Origin: Cryptomeria japonica
Taxonomy: Eukaryota > Streptophyta > Pinopsida > Cupressales > Cupressaceae
Direction of reading: 5' to 3'
NCBI RefSeq assembly: GCF_030272615.1
Contig: NC_081408.1
Location: 307,461,950 to 307,525,949, forward strand
DNA: 64,000 nucleotides
This document shows, piece after piece, positions 48,205 through 60,463 of the stretch (position 1 is the first letter of the stretch; each line of letters starts with the position of its first letter). Under the pieces are notes generated by a model. It ran no database searches. It worked only from the letters and a program-made list of their open reading frames with translations, and was not told the origin of the DNA. A program made the translations under genes and the position numbers.

Positions 48205-48484
48205 ATTGGTTTGCTCCCATAGTGTGTTGGTTAATAAGTAGTGTTGTTGTTGTACCCATCAAGATTCAAACCCCTTGGGCCATTGCGATTGCAGGCATAT
48301 GCCTTCGTTGATCCAATGTGCTCACGGGTTTGAGCCTTAGCATTGATAAATGGGGATGAGTTCCCCTGTTTATGACCTCACCAATTCATATCTCTAATTC
48401 CAAATTGTTCCACGTGGTATTAGAGGGCATGTCATGCTAGGATCACTAATCAAGTTAAAAAGTTTACCTGACATTTTAAAATTT
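48205..48484 (+). mobile_element. tRNA-derived SINE
   Basis: A 280-bp unit flanked by a perfect 12-bp direct repeat (AGCTACATGAAA at 48193-48204 and 48485-48496). Near its start are an RNA polymerase III box A (TGGTTAATAAG, 48228-48238) and, 24 bp later, a box B-like GATTCAAACCC (48263-48273), the spacing of a tRNA promoter. It ends in an AT-rich tail (ACATTTTAAAATTT). Length, promoter and target duplication fit a plant SINE; the family is not identified. Confidence 0.75.
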
Positions 48485-48496
48485 AGCTACATGAAA
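48485..48496 (+). repeat. SINE target-site duplication, right
   Basis: Exact copy of 48193-48204. Confidence 0.8.
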
Positions 48497-48830
48497 CCAA
48501 TTTGAAACAAGGTATACAAATTATTTTGGAGTGACTAACATATCTAGTGGTAACAAAAACAATAATTCAACCACCTAACAATAATTTAAAAAAAAATCCA
48601 TCCCTTGTAGGGTGCAACATGACCCTAAAAATAAATAATAAATATAGAAGGAAACAACCCATACAAAAGGTCAATAACCCATTATTAGTATTTTCCAACA
48701 TGTTGTAAGAGTAGGCACCCCTGATCATGGGGAAAATAAATGCAAGATTACCCAATAAAAAAGAGATCTCATAAAATGGTAACAAATATATAAATAATGT
48801 ATGATTTGATGTAATTATGGTTTTCCCGCT
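48497..48830. other. Spacer before LINE
   Basis: No supported gene. The minus-strand open frame here is hydrophobic by chance (AT-rich) and has no recognised motif. The LINE's 5' untranslated part may begin in its last bases. Confidence 0.35.
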
Positions 48831-50183
48831 TTGCAAGTTTCAAATTTCAAACCCCTGTCATTCATGGTGGACTCTACTGGTGGGGCTCTTCCCCCACGGC
48901 CTACAGACCTCGCTTTGGATTGTGCAATGCTGACACTGTCTATCACATCCTCTCCTAGTCCCATGGTGGATTCTCCTTCCAGTCCGACTGTGATTCAACT
49001 TGACGGTTCTACTTCAGAGAGCTCTCTAGTCACGCCCATGGTTTCTGATCCTATACCCGATGTGTCGGTTGTTCATGATAAGAAAAATATCATTGAAATG
49101 CCTACTGATAACACAAATATCAAAGGCTGGAAAATCATTTTGGTCGAAAACACTGAGACTATGGACACCAACATCATCCATGTCTACTCACAAACTGAGG
49201 AGGGAACATCTTTAGAGCTCCCTGACGTTGTTCTTGACCGCATTTTGCAAACCATGGCTAATACTCTAGTGGGAAAATTCTTCTCCCTGCACCCCACAGT
49301 GGAGATGGTTAGAAAATGGGTCAAGGAAAAATGGAAACTGAAAGGGAATTTTTTTGTTAGCGTCATGCCTGGAGCCCTCTTCCTATTCAAATTCACTGCT
49401 GAGGAGGATGTCACTCTTGTCCTTTCTAGTTGCTGGTCCTATGGTTGAAATAATCTTTCCCTTTGTCGATGGAAGGTTGGTTTTGACCCAGCGGCTGACT
49501 TGCAGAAAACTTCTCCGATTTGGGTTCGGCTCCTAGGAATCCCCCTTGAATACTAGGATGAGTCCATCTTTAAATGGATTGGGAATTTCATTGGTCATTT
49601 TTTTGGTGTTGATGAAACTACCAAAACCAAATCGCGCCTGGTCTATGCTCATTTCTGTGTTCAATCTACTATGAGCATGAATCTCCCTAACTTTATAACC
49701 CTCAAATTCAAGCTTGGTAGCTAGACTCAAGCCCTTGTTTATGAAAATGCCACCCTTTTCTGCCAAAAATGCTGCAAAACTGGGTATATTATTTCTCAAT
49801 GTAAAGCTTCGGCTCTCATGCCTCTTAAGATCAAGGGCTCGGCCCTGGTTGAAAGCCATGTGCCACATGTTCCTCCTATTCATCAAGGTCCGATTGTGGG
49901 GCATGTTGTGGCTTTTACTCCTGACCCGGACCTACCTCTCCCTGCATTCGAGGACCCGATTATTGAAGAATACCCCTTTTTTGATAGTATTATCAACCTT
50001 CTCAAATCTCCTACAAAGTATGTGGACGAGGACTCTAAATCGACCCTAAAGAAGCAATGCATCTCCCCGATGGCCAGCTTAGTTTCACCGGTTGATCAAC
50101 TGGAAGATGGCGATATTGCGAGGGACCCCATTCTCGCCTCAGAGATGGCTCGCTTCTCGATGGTGTTATCTCATCCACTCTGA
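48831..50183 (+). pseudogene. LINE ORF1, DUF4283-type nucleic-acid-binding protein
   Basis: One frame throughout, interrupted by TGA at 49446, TAG at 49554 and TAG at 49722, each at a position where Trp fits the family. ORF1 proteins coat the LINE RNA. The N-terminal 100 residues are Ser/Pro-rich. The DUF4283 domain spans roughly 49190-49680 (NTLVGKFFSLHPTVEMVRKW, WKLKGNFFV, PIWVRLLGIPLEY, FKWIGNFIGHFFGVDE). A zinc knuckle follows at about 49767-49808 (CQKCCKTGYIISQC) with Tyr where the usual His should be, so it may not bind zinc. A possible start is the ATG at 48861, further in than the first ATG. Confidence 0.8.
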
Positions 50184-50415
50184 ACCAGGGTATCCCCTCC
50201 CCTGGTGCTCTTGGTGCATCATCCAATGGTTGCATGACTCCTATTCATGAGGGCTGGATTACTCAAAGACACAAAACCATGAATGCAAAGCCTAATGTGG
50301 GGATGGACCTTAAAGCAGGTCGGCCATCATAGAGGCTATCGAGACAGAAGGAAGCAACAAGGGGTATTGTCAATGGCAAGAAGAGGACCTTGGAGACATT
50401 AATAAAAGGTAAGAA

Positions 50416-53400
50416 ATGAAGGTCCTCTCATGGAATATGAGGGGCCTCAACAACCCCCAAAACACAATATGCTCTTAAGAAGTGTATTTTTGAAAATAAT
50501 ATTATGGTCCTTCTCCTCCAAGAACTTAAGATGTCTATGTCTTCCTTTTTCCTTGTTGCTGGAAAAATTTGGCCTGGTGCTAAGGTTGTTATCGGTGATG
50601 CTACTGGATCTTTTGGTGGCTCAGTTACCATGTGGGACCCCTCCCATTTCTCTGGGAGTCTTCTCTCATCCTCGGCCAGCCTTTTGGTCTCTAAAATATC
50701 TTCCCCGATGGACTCCTCCCTTCTCATTAATGTTTATGCCCCCAATGTCAGATCGGGTAGATTGAATCTCTGTAATGACATAACTGCTCTAATACAAAAT
50801 AATTCCAGTACCCACTGGTTGATCACAGGTGATTTCAACTCTCCTCTGATCCCCTCTAAGAAGTTGGGGGCCCTCCCAGAGTACTCTAACAGTATGACTG
50901 ATCTTGTTGACTTCATTGGAAGGAATCAGTTAATGGATGCGGAACTAATGAGGTAAAAAATCACTTGGTCCAATATTAGGAAGGGAAAGGATCTTATTCA
51001 GGTCAAACTTGATAGATTTCTCATCTCAGACAATTGGGGAATTGGCCCCTCCTTGATGCTCACTGCCCTCCCCAGAAAGGTCTCTGACCACAACTCCCTA
51101 CTCCTTTGGAATACCACAAATGTTGTAAGGAAAAATCATCCTTTTAGGTATAAAATTACATGGAACTCTCATCCAGAGTTCAAGGAATGCATTAAAAGAT
51201 GGTGGAGCACCTACATCCTCGGCACACCTATGTTCCAGATTTCCTAGAAGCTTGATTTGGTCAAAAGGAACGTCTGGGGTTGGAATAAATATACCTTTGC
51301 AGACATCTTCAGGCAAAAAAAGGATCTCAATAGTAAACTAACTACTATCCAAGAGTGCATTGATTAGGGTGACTCCCTTGAAGCTACCCATATGGAGGAG
51401 GCTTCTCTCCATAGAAAATGGAAATAAAACTCCCACAAAGAAGAACTCTATTGGAAACAGAAATTACGGGTTCAATGTCTCAAAGAGGGTGATAAGAATA
51501 TGAATTTCTTTCAGAGATCTGTTATTATCCACAGGCGTAGAAACCACATCTCCTCCCTCTTGGATGATAACAATCAAGAGGTCAATGATGAGGATAGTCT
51601 GAGCAGACTGACTACTAACTATTTTTCCACTTTGTTTAGGGAAGATGGTGACTTTGGGGCCCCTATTGGGGAGGATCTTCTCAACTACCTCCCACCACCC
51701 CTCTCGGTGGAAGATAACAACCTCATTTTGGCACATCTTTCTTAGGATGAAGTCAAGTTCACTCTTTTTTCTATGGGTTCCTTCAAAGCCCCGGGTCCTG
51801 ATGGTTTCCCCTCGGCTTTTTTCCAAGATTTCTCAGATGTGGTGGGCCCCATTGTTGTTCTGGCCACTAGGGATTTTTTCAGATCTGGAAGGCTTCTCAA
51901 CAAGCTCAATTATACCTTCATTCCCCTTGTCCCTAAAATTCACAAGGCGTCCAGCCTCAAGGAATTTCGCCCTATTAGTCTCTGCAACACTATTTATAAA
52001 TTCTTTAGCAAAGTTCTTGTTAATAGGCTCAAACTTTTCTTGGATTCTCTAATTAGCCCTTCCTTGAAAGGTTTTTTCCTAGGTAGATAGATTCTTGATG
52101 CAGTCATCTCTACTCATGAGATTATTCATTCCATGGACAAGTGCCATCAGTTGGGGATGGTGCCCAAGCTTGACATCTCCAAGGCTTATGATAGAGTCAA
52201 CTGGAACTTCCTTTTCAAATTTCTCAAACCTATGGGTTTTGGAGATAAACTCATCAAACTTATTGGAGAATTCTTATCTACGGTCACCTACTCTATGCTT
52301 CTCAATGGAAGCCCCCTTGAAAAGTTCAAGGCCTCTAGAGGTCTGCAACAAGGGGATCCTCTCTTCCCTTACCTTTTCATCATCCTTGCTAAAGTTTTGG
52401 CTTCTAATTTAAACTCCATGGTTCACAGGGGAGCTCTCCTAGGCATCAAACTCTCCTCTACAGTGCCTTCTAATGTTCTGCAGTAGTTCATCGATGATAC
52501 TATTCTCTTTGGTATCTCCTCTATGTGGGAAGCTAAGGCTTAGAAATCCTTTCTCAACTCTTATGCTTTGGCCTCTGCCCAACACATTAACTATGAAAAG
52601 AGCAGCATTTACTTCTTTCACACTCATGTCCAACTCCAAGATAAAGTTTATAGAATCCTTGGTTGTCGAAGGGCCTCCCTCCTTGGCACCTATCTTGGTC
52701 TCCCTTTGACTATCAAAGATGTCTCTAATTCCTTCTAGATCTCTATCCTCAAAAGAATGCAAAAGAAGTTGGATGGTTGGAAAGGTAGATTCCTTAGTAG
52801 TGCTGGAGCTGCTCTCCTCCTCCCTCCAGGGGATCCCTATGTACTTCCTCTCCCTTTTTAAGATTTATGTGGCTATGGCTGCTAAGTTGGAGAATATCCA
52901 AAAGACTTTCCTTTGGATGGGAATGGAAGAAAAGAAGAGGATCGCCTTGGTGGGCTGGGACAGATTTTTTCTTAAGAAGGCCATGGGTGGGTTGGGAACC
53001 CGCAAGATCTCCAGGTTCAATAAGGCCCTTATAATCAAAATTACTTGGAAGCTTTTGAATAAGGATGCGGATTGGAGCCGGATCATCAAAGCCAAATACC
53101 TAGGTAATGGGGACTTTTCCTTTATTCTGAAAGAGGAGGGCCTTCCCAGGGGTTCCAATATTTGGAACAACATCTTGAGCTATAGGGACCCTTTATCCCA
53201 TGGTATGAGGTGGCTTATTAGAAATGAAAGGAATGTTCTCTTTTGGGAGGATTGTTGGTTGGGAGAGAAACCCCTTGCTTCTTCCCCCTCCCTTAGAAGG
53301 CTCTAGGATGCTGCCAAAAGCTTCTTTGGAGAAAGGGTCAGTGATTATTTCAGCAACTGCACTTGGAGGGCTTTGGAGGACTACTGCATTATTCATCCCT

Positions 53401-54625
53401 TCCTCCTCCCTACTTCTAGAGAGCTCCAGGAGATTTTGGTTGGTTCATTCCTCCCCCTTTTTCCTAGGGAAGATAGATTCATTTGGAAGTGGGACCCTTC
53501 TAGATAATTCTCTGTCAGAACTCCCTACAACAACTTGCTAAGAGAACCTGATTACACCTCTATCTGGAAAGAGGTCTGGAATCCCCAACTCATTCCCAGG
53601 GTTAATTTATTTTGGTGGACTACTTCCTCAACAAAATTTTGACCCAAGACAATTTGGTCAAGTGGGGATTCCAATTCCCTAATAGATGCATCCTCTACAA
53701 AAATGATGAGGAAAGTCCTGCTCATCTCTTCCTCCATTGTGCCTTTACTCGGGAGCTCTAGGGGATGGTCTACAACAAGCTCAATATCTGTTGGATTATG
53801 AATGACAATTTGTTAAGTTTGTCCTAGGAGTTTTGGGGCCCCTCTTCGAACCCCCTTATCCAACAACTGTGGAAGCAGATCCCCCCTCATTCAAGCTGGA
53901 GTATCTGGAAGGAAATGAATGACAGGATATTCAGAGACAAAGAGGCCTTTGTGGAAATAGTGTTTCCTTGATTCCTTAAGTTGATTCTTGAGAACATATG
54001 TGTTTCTAAAACCTGACTAGCCTCAAAGCCCCCCTCTACCTGGGACTAGTAAATTGCTCGATGTTGGAACATCCCCCCCCCTCATTTTCTCTTGTTGACT
54101 GCTCTGAGAGACTCCTAAGGAAAAGCACAATCTGGTCCCCTTCGCCTTTACATTTTAAACTCAATTTTGATGAGGCTGCCAGGGGGTCTGGCTGCTAGTG
54201 GAGGGGTTATCAAAACCCATTTGGGGGCCCTTGTTGTTGCTTATGTGGGTAACCTGAATGGGAATTCCTCTACTCAGGTTGAATCTATGGCCTTAGCCTA
54301 GGGAATTCGTCTCGCCCTCATGATGGGAATCAGGATTATGGACATTGAGGGTGACTCCAAGCTCATCATTGATGTTGTCAAAGGGCGGAATAGGATTAAT
54401 TGGGCCATTGAGGGAGCCATCAGGGACACCTTGAGGCTCATCTTCGGGCTTGATTCTTTTAAAATTATGCATGTCTATAGGGAAGGCAACAAAGTGGCAG
54501 ATGCCTTGATGGCCATTGGCCTAAATCTTTTAGGCTTGAGATGTTGGAGGAGCCACAATTCCCTCCTAGACCATGTTAACTTCCTTCTTCACGAAGAGAA
54601 ATCCAAAATTCTTACCAATGATTGA
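50416..54625 (+). pseudogene. LINE ORF2: endonuclease, reverse transcriptase, RNase H
   Basis: Starts MKVLSWNMRGLNNPQ, the usual start of the apurinic-type endonuclease, then shifts frame near 50465. From 50470 to about 52780 one frame carries the endonuclease (LLLQELKM, INVYAPN, LITGDFNSP, SDHNSLLL) and the reverse transcriptase (SFKAPGPDGFPSAFF, FRPISLCNTIYKFFSKVL, LDISKAYDRVNW, GLQQGDPLFPYLF, QFIDDTILFG in place of the more usual FADD). It is broken by nine stops: 50954, 51245, 51365, 51425, 51743, 52088, 52484, 52541, 52736. Another shift leads into 52780-53306 (IPMYFLSLFKI..., WDRFFLKKAMGGLG). The zinc-binding domain lies near 53540-53760, and the RNase H at 54150-54625 ends with SFKIMHVYREGNKVADAL. 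The enzyme nicks target DNA and copies the LINE RNA there; this copy is dead. Confidence 0.9.
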
Positions 54626-54868
54626 GTTTTTGCCAAGTGTTTTCCTTATGCTCCTCTCTTCCCTTGGGGTCATCTAGAGGTTTTGGTTTCATAACTCAAA
54701 TCACGAGAATATCCCTTTGATCTATGTTGATGTGGTGTTGACTCATTCGGCCAGGCTGGTGGTGATGGACATGTTGTTTGTTGGCAATTCATTTGGGCTT
54801 GCAGCGTCATGATGAGGTACGATTAGATTGGTAACGTGTTGGTTGCCACTGGTATTTGCTAGCTCTTC
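54626..54868 (+). other. LINE spacer after ORF2
   Basis: No recognised feature. The DNA remains GC-richer than the flanking AT-rich regions, similar to the LINE body. Confidence 0.4.
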
Positions 54869-55903
54869 ATGCCTCATAACCAGAAAATCATTTCTAAAAG
54901 TGATTTCAATTTTTCCCATGTGCCCAACCTCATATCTCATTTAATGACATCGGGCTCACACACTTCCCATTATCGTTTCTCAGCTTGCTTCTCAAAGGGT
55001 CTCTGCTACTTACTCTATGAAATTTTTCTCATGACTAAAGAAGCTTTGTTGGCAGAGGATATGGGGGGTGATAGAGTTAGATACGAACTGGACAATCTGG
55101 ATGATTTCAAAAATGACCCCCTGGTCTGGAAATTTTGCATTAAAGGAGGGGTTGTCAATTTTTTGGAATGTCTACAGGGCCACGATGAGTAGCTCTCAGC
55201 TGCTTTTGCCTCCTGGTCTAGGAGGCGTATCTCAATGGGTGGTATTTGTTTTTATGTCTCTGAGGAGACTATTTCCTAGGCTACAAAGCTGGCCCTCGAT
55301 GATCGACGCTAGAAGCACACCAACCACGTTGCCAATAGCGAAGGTTTGAAACGCTTCTTCCGCAACCACGAGGAACTTGTCAAACTCTAGGGTGTGTTTT
55401 CTTGGGAGGAGATCAAACACCTATGGAACATAATCTGTCTTATGATCATAAATTACTTCACTCTCGAGGGCACGCACAAGGTACTTTACTACTATCATTT
55501 GCCCCTTTTGAATCATTTACGTAATAATGATTTTATTTGTTTGCCCTTTTATTTATTGCATTCCATTGAAATATCTATTAAAGACACCATGGATCCCAAG
55601 CATGGGGATAAGCCGCCCTACCTCCTTTACCAAGGCCTCATTTATAGGCTGTATAAATTTCATGAGGCCCTTTTCCCCCTCTCCCAGAACCTCTTTCTCT
55701 CTCAGACCCCCATGCCTACTCCTCAGCAACTTGTCGCCCTGTTTATGGCCTTCCCCAGATTTTTCCAGTATCCTCATGAAGGATTTTCTATGGCCAACTT
55801 CTCCATGTCTCTGCCTACTTATGCCTTTGTTGTTTCCTTATTTGCAGTCTCCCCTAGTTTGACTATGTCTGCCTCTCCTAGTGCTTCCTGCTCCACTATC
55901 TAA
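54869..55903 (+). pseudogene. Unknown coding-like stretch downstream of LINE ORF2
   Basis: Pieces 54869-55192, then after frame changes 55394-55903, with readable sequence between (RRISMGGICFYVSEETIS). It includes HVPNLISHLMTSGSHTSHYR, YFTLEGTHKVLYYYHLPLLN, CLPFYLLHSIEISIKD and PPYLLYQGLIYRLYKFHEALF. I have the impression of a plant retroelement-associated protein of unknown function, but I cannot name a domain. It may be a third ORF of the LINE, a captured host segment or a separate insertion. Confidence 0.4.
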
Positions 55904-56774
55904 CACAAAAGGCAAAACCCCTGTTAAACACAAACATATTGTGATTGATAAAAATTCATCCTCTAAGAATGCTGAGAATGATAATCCTTCCCCTAATTCT
56001 AAGGTTAAAAGGAGATCCCCCAGATTGGCTTCCAAAGGCTTGTGCAAAAAGAGGACCCCTATGATAAAAAATATTGACTCGGAGGAGGACCCCATTAGGG
56101 ACAAGGAGTGAGAGGACCCTAATACCACTATGGGGGGACCTGATGGGGATGTTGTGGATGTGGATATGACTAGGGACCCCAGATTTCTGATCACTGTTGG
56201 TGCCGTTGACACGGTTAATTCTGAGATGTAAACCCAAGACTCTGTTGATGTTAAGGATACGACCCCTATGAACATGGGCACTGAGGGTGTCATTGGTGAG
56301 GAAATTTTTGATAACAAATCTCCAAACTCTGGTAACTTGGACTTTCATTTAAAGATGGTGGAACAGGTGATGAAATCTCTCCCCCTAATGGGCCTGGATA
56401 ATGATATTGATTGTCCCCCTACTAAAGATGTGGCCAAGGAGATGGATAAGAGTATGGATGACATGGCTATTGTGAACCCCCAAGGTGTCCCTACTCTGGA
56501 GCAAATAGAAAATCTGCACACATATATGTTGGACATCACACAGAGGATTGAGAACTTAGGCCTTGTTCTTGAATTGCAGGCTATCATGGACGATGTCAAT
56601 CATCTCAAGAGTAAGATGGAGGCCTGGGATGCCCAAATTGTGGGCCTTAACAAATTTCATATGCAGGTTTTACATAGCTTGGCGCTCACCCTCTCTCTGC
56701 TGAGGGAACGTACTACGGACATGAAGGAGGATAAGCAGGAGGCTAGGGACCTATACAAGTTCCTATCCAATTAA
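55881..56774 (+). pseudogene. Unknown coding-like stretch with basic and coiled-coil parts
   Basis: 55881-56111 is basic and Ser/Lys-rich (SPNSKVKRRSPRLASKG, similar to a nuclear localisation signal). A TGA at 56109 and a TAA at 56229 follow in the same frame, then 56268-56774 continues (168 aa): acidic, then a predicted coiled coil (LEQIENLHTYMLDITQRIEN, DDVNHLKSKMEAWDAQI). It probably formed the C-terminal half of the protein begun at 54869. Family unknown. Confidence 0.45.
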
Positions 56775-57060
56775 TGGAATAGTGCTATTGATGCCACTAG
56801 AGTGCTTTGTTTTTGTATTTTCTGCTGCTATTTTTTATTTCTAAGACTTGGTCTCTTTTTGTTGTTAGTTGTTGTTAATGTTGTTATAGTGTTGTTTTTG
56901 CATCGTGAACGTGTTAATAGTTCTTCTATGTAAAGGGTCAGTGCCCTAGTTCTCACTTTTTTTAAATCAAAAACAAATATATAAATATTACATTAATTTT
57001 TTTTTTTTTTAATCTCAAAATATATTGAAAAATGCTCCTACATATATGATGGAAATAAGG
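56775..57060 (+). other. Probable LINE 3' untranslated tail
   Basis: T/G-rich, with GGGTCAGTGCCCTAG then TTTTTTTAAATCAAAAACAA and AATATATAAATATTAC, then a T run. This resembles the end of a plant LINE although the A-tail is interrupted. Confidence 0.45.
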
Positions 57061-58409
57061 TAGACAACTAAGAGGGGGGGGGAGTGAATCAGTTGTCACA
57101 AAAACTTACATAATTAAACTTATTCTTAGATCTAATGATTAACCATGAAAGCATAAATCAACAACACAACATAACACACATAACACCAAGATTTTTGACG
57201 TGGAAAACACGGTCAAGGGAAAAACCATGGTGGGAACCTATCCACAATATGATTATACTATGTTAGAAGTATAGATAAATTACAATGGGGAATGCACATA
57301 CATTCAGGCACACTACCTGGAGCTCACTTCTCAAAAACAACAAGGGCTACAACCTAGGGAAGACTCATTATCTTACAAATAGATCTAGATCACATCCAGA
57401 AGATCATGAATTGGAAAATAGCATCTCCTTAATGCCTGGTTACAATTTCAGTTAAGCACATAACAACTTTCTTCTCACACTTGTTTTTTGCTTTTAAAAG
57501 ATTAATACATTATTCGCTCGCACACATCACTCTCTCATCCATGACACCACATAATTAAAAAGACATTACATTTATTTATATATGACATCGGCCTTGTGAA
57601 GATTCAAGAAGGTCGGCTCAACACTCACCACCTAATTACAAAATTATAATCACATGCACTACAATATCACATGTGGACCAAGCAATGTCAGCCAAGACAT
57701 AGCATAGACCCATATCACATGCCTCAAACATGAAACACCTCCAAGAATCAAGCATTGAACATCTGCAACACACTACAAGCATATGGTTGACCAATAACAT
57801 GAAGAACACTAACACACTAGAGAAAGTCATCAATTACAATCTCAACGATCAATGTAGACCACCAACACAAAAGGCACATGATCCAGAAACATCCACAAGC
57901 ATCATGAATTACCACTGCAACATCTGTATCAACACAAATTACTAGAATCACATCATCAGTATACTAAACCTCAAGAACATTAACTGCAATGACTGCCAAC
58001 CTGGAAAAATAACTTATGGAGCTCCAAACCATGAACCACATGAATTGAGGATACACATCAACCTCCCAAACATATCTCCAAATTTGCAAATCAAGCTATT
58101 ACAATACGAAGCAATGTAGATCAAAATACTAATACTTTGCCACCACTGAACAACTAAAAAACCAATCTCAACACATATATTCATACCTCACTCAAATATT
58201 CATGCAGACATCAGAAATCTAAACTGAAACATCTATGAACAATCCTCTACAAACCCTTTAATCCACAATCTCTGATCATCATCATGCTAAACAAACCAAC
58301 TCACTAAACTTCACTACAATACTATCATAGAAAGAGAAATATATTGACATCAATGACAAAACATATCTCATATATCTCTCAAGTGCATATTTGCAACATA
58401 CTTACAACA
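57061..58409 (-). repeat. Copia 3' LTR
   Basis: On the minus strand it begins TGTTGTAAGTATGTTGC directly after a polypurine tract and ends GATTCACT, C-run, TCTTAGTTGTCTA. The last dinucleotide is TA rather than CA, consistent with one substitution. About 1350 bp, without genes. Confidence 0.75.
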
Positions 58410-58426
58410 ATCTCCCCCTTTGGCAT
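58410..58426 (-). promoter_or_regulatory. Polypurine tract of the minus-strand copia
   Basis: On the minus strand the sequence reads GCCAAAGGGGGAGATT immediately before the LTR start, the standard plus-strand primer position. Confidence 0.85.
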
Positions 58427-58707
58427 TGATGGCAACATATGATGCGGAAAAAAATCAATGACAAAGAATTCAACAGCTCTCTCTTAGACTTTTCATATTA
58501 CTCTCACCTTGAATCTCTTCATAATTTTTCACATGAATCTCTCCCCCTTTGACATCAATTGCAAAGACACATATTTGCAATCAAAACTCAAAACTAACTC
58601 ACAAAATTGACTTATGACTACTCCCCCTGAGTAGAACCCTCTACTCATCAATCTGAATTACAATATATGACTGTGAAATGCATCAGATGGATGCATACCA
58701 ATGCCTC

Positions 58708-59240
58708 TTAGTTATGATCAAGAGGGGAAATCACCCCTAGCTTCCCTCTAAGATACTCAAAAGTATCTTTAGGAAAAGGCTTCATGAAGATGTCTACAAT
58801 ATGTTCCTTTGTAGGCACATACTCCAATCTTACTTCTTTTTCATTTACCTTGTCTCTCAAAAAGTGAAACTTGATTGATATATGCTTAGTCTTTGAATGC
58901 AACGCCAGATTCTTAGAAATGTTAGTTTCACTTGAATTGTCACAATAGATAGCAATAGGCTCATCATACACAAATCCGATATCCTTCAACATCTTCTTCA
59001 TCCATACCGCCTGACTACAATTTTTAGCAGTAACAATATACTCTACCTCTGTAGTATATAGATAAATAGAGTTCTACTTTTTTCTCAACCAAGAACCGAT
59101 CTTTTTCCCAAGAAAAATGTACCACCACTAGTACTCTTTATGTCATTAGTATCTCCTACACAATCAACGTCATTAAAAGAACTCAAAGTAAAATCATCAT
59201 CTTTAGGATACCATAAACCAAAATTAATAGTTCCTTTCAA
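58708..59240 (-). pseudogene. Copia RNase H remnant
   Basis: The open part 59001-58708 reads AIYCDNSSETNISKNLALHS, KTKHISIKFHFLRDKV and the terminal FEYLRGKLGV. Upstream to 59240 the same domain continues with stops (FGLWYPKDDDFTLSSF, DIKSTSGGTFFLG, TTEVEYIVTAKNCSQAVWM). This is the copia RNase H, which removes the RNA strand. The usual AxxEAEYxA motif is recognisable but altered. Confidence 0.85.
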
Positions 59241-59534
59241 ATATATAAAACTTTTTTAATAGCTACAACATGAGATTCCTTAGGATCAACTTGAAATCTA
59301 GCAACAAGACAAACAACATTCATGATATCAGGTCAAGTTTGACTCAAATTATCAATCCACCAATCATAGATCTGTATATGGTTTGATTTCTTTAGGGGAA
59401 TCATCATCCTTAGTCAACTTACATCTAGTCACCATAGGAGTTCCAACTAGCTTTGTGTCTTCTAAACCAAACTTTTTCAATAACTCTTTCACAAATTTGG
59501 ATTGAGATAAAAAGCCTTTTTCTAACTATGTGAT

Positions 59535-60200
59535 TTACAATCCCAAAAAGAATTTCATCTCTCTAATCATAGACATCTCAAACTCATTCCGCATTTCATT
59601 AGAAAACTCTTTGCACAAACTATCATTCCCTCCAAAATTAATATCATCAACAAAATCTTCAACAATTAGAATGTTATCATGATCAATTTTGAAGTAAAGT
59701 TTTCTATCAATAGTACCTTTATTAAATCCTAGCTTAAATGGATACTTATCCAATCTAGTATACCATGCTCTTGGCACTTGCTTCAATCCATACAATGATT
59801 TCTTCAATGGCACACCATATCTCCTAGATCGGTCAATTAAAATCCATCTGGCTGCTCTATGTACACCTCTCCTTCCAATTCACCATTTAGGAATGCTAAC
59901 TTGACATCCATTTGGTAGACTTTGAAACTCATGTAAGCAGCATAATCAAGAAATAATCTACAAATTCAATCCTTACCACCAAAGCAAAAGTCTCTCCAAA
60001 ATCAATTTCTTCCATTTGAGAATATCCTTTGCAAACAAGTGTAGCGTTGTTCCTAACAACTTCACCTTTATCATTCAATTTGTTCTAGGAGAGCCATTTG
60101 GTTCCAATTACATTTTTGTCTTTCAGTCTCGAAACAAAAATCCATGTATCATTCTTCTCAATCTACAATAATTCTTCATCCATTGCTTTTACCCAATGTT
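59535..60200 (-). pseudogene. Copia reverse transcriptase remnant
   Basis: The open part 59813-59535 includes PLKKSLYGLKQVPRAWY and the catalytic motif FVDDINFGG (usually YVDDI.FG). Upstream, in shifted frames, are the earlier reverse transcriptase parts (ELWQIEKNDTWIFVSR, CKGYSQMEEIDFGETFA, GEVYIEQPDGF). Several frameshifts and stops are present. Confidence 0.88.
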
Positions 60201-60463
60201 CATCTTTGCATGCTTCATTCACATCTTTAGGTTCAATCTTAGAAATCAAACAATACTCAACCTGATCTTCAACAATTCTTCTTCTTGCCTGAACACCTTT
60301 ATTTTCTATCTTCTATAATCTGATTTTCAAAATGATTCAATTTTACATTTTTGGGAGTCTTAGGATTTTCTTGAATTTCAGACTCTTGAGTTCTTTCTTC
60401 TACACTTGCACTAGTTCCTTCTTCTTGAGTTATAGGATTCACCAAAATAATCTGAGCTTGATT

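Larger units (their letters stand above)
48831..56990 (+). mobile_element. L1-type LINE, nearly full length, with extra 3' coding-like region
   Basis: Order: ORF1 (48831-50183), ORF2 with endonuclease, reverse transcriptase, zinc-binding and RNase H domains (50416-54625), then two unknown coding-like stretches (54869-55903 and 55881-56774), then a noncoding end (56775-56990). That end contains GGGTCAGTGCCCTAG and an A/T-rich run, like a LINE tail. No LTRs. Both ORFs are split by stops. Whether the stretch 54869-56774 belongs to the same element is uncertain. Confidence 0.75.

Noticed and set aside
48567-48836. 89-codon hydrophobic open frame on the minus strand
   Set aside because: Hydrophobicity follows from AT-rich codons; no motif or homology is apparent.
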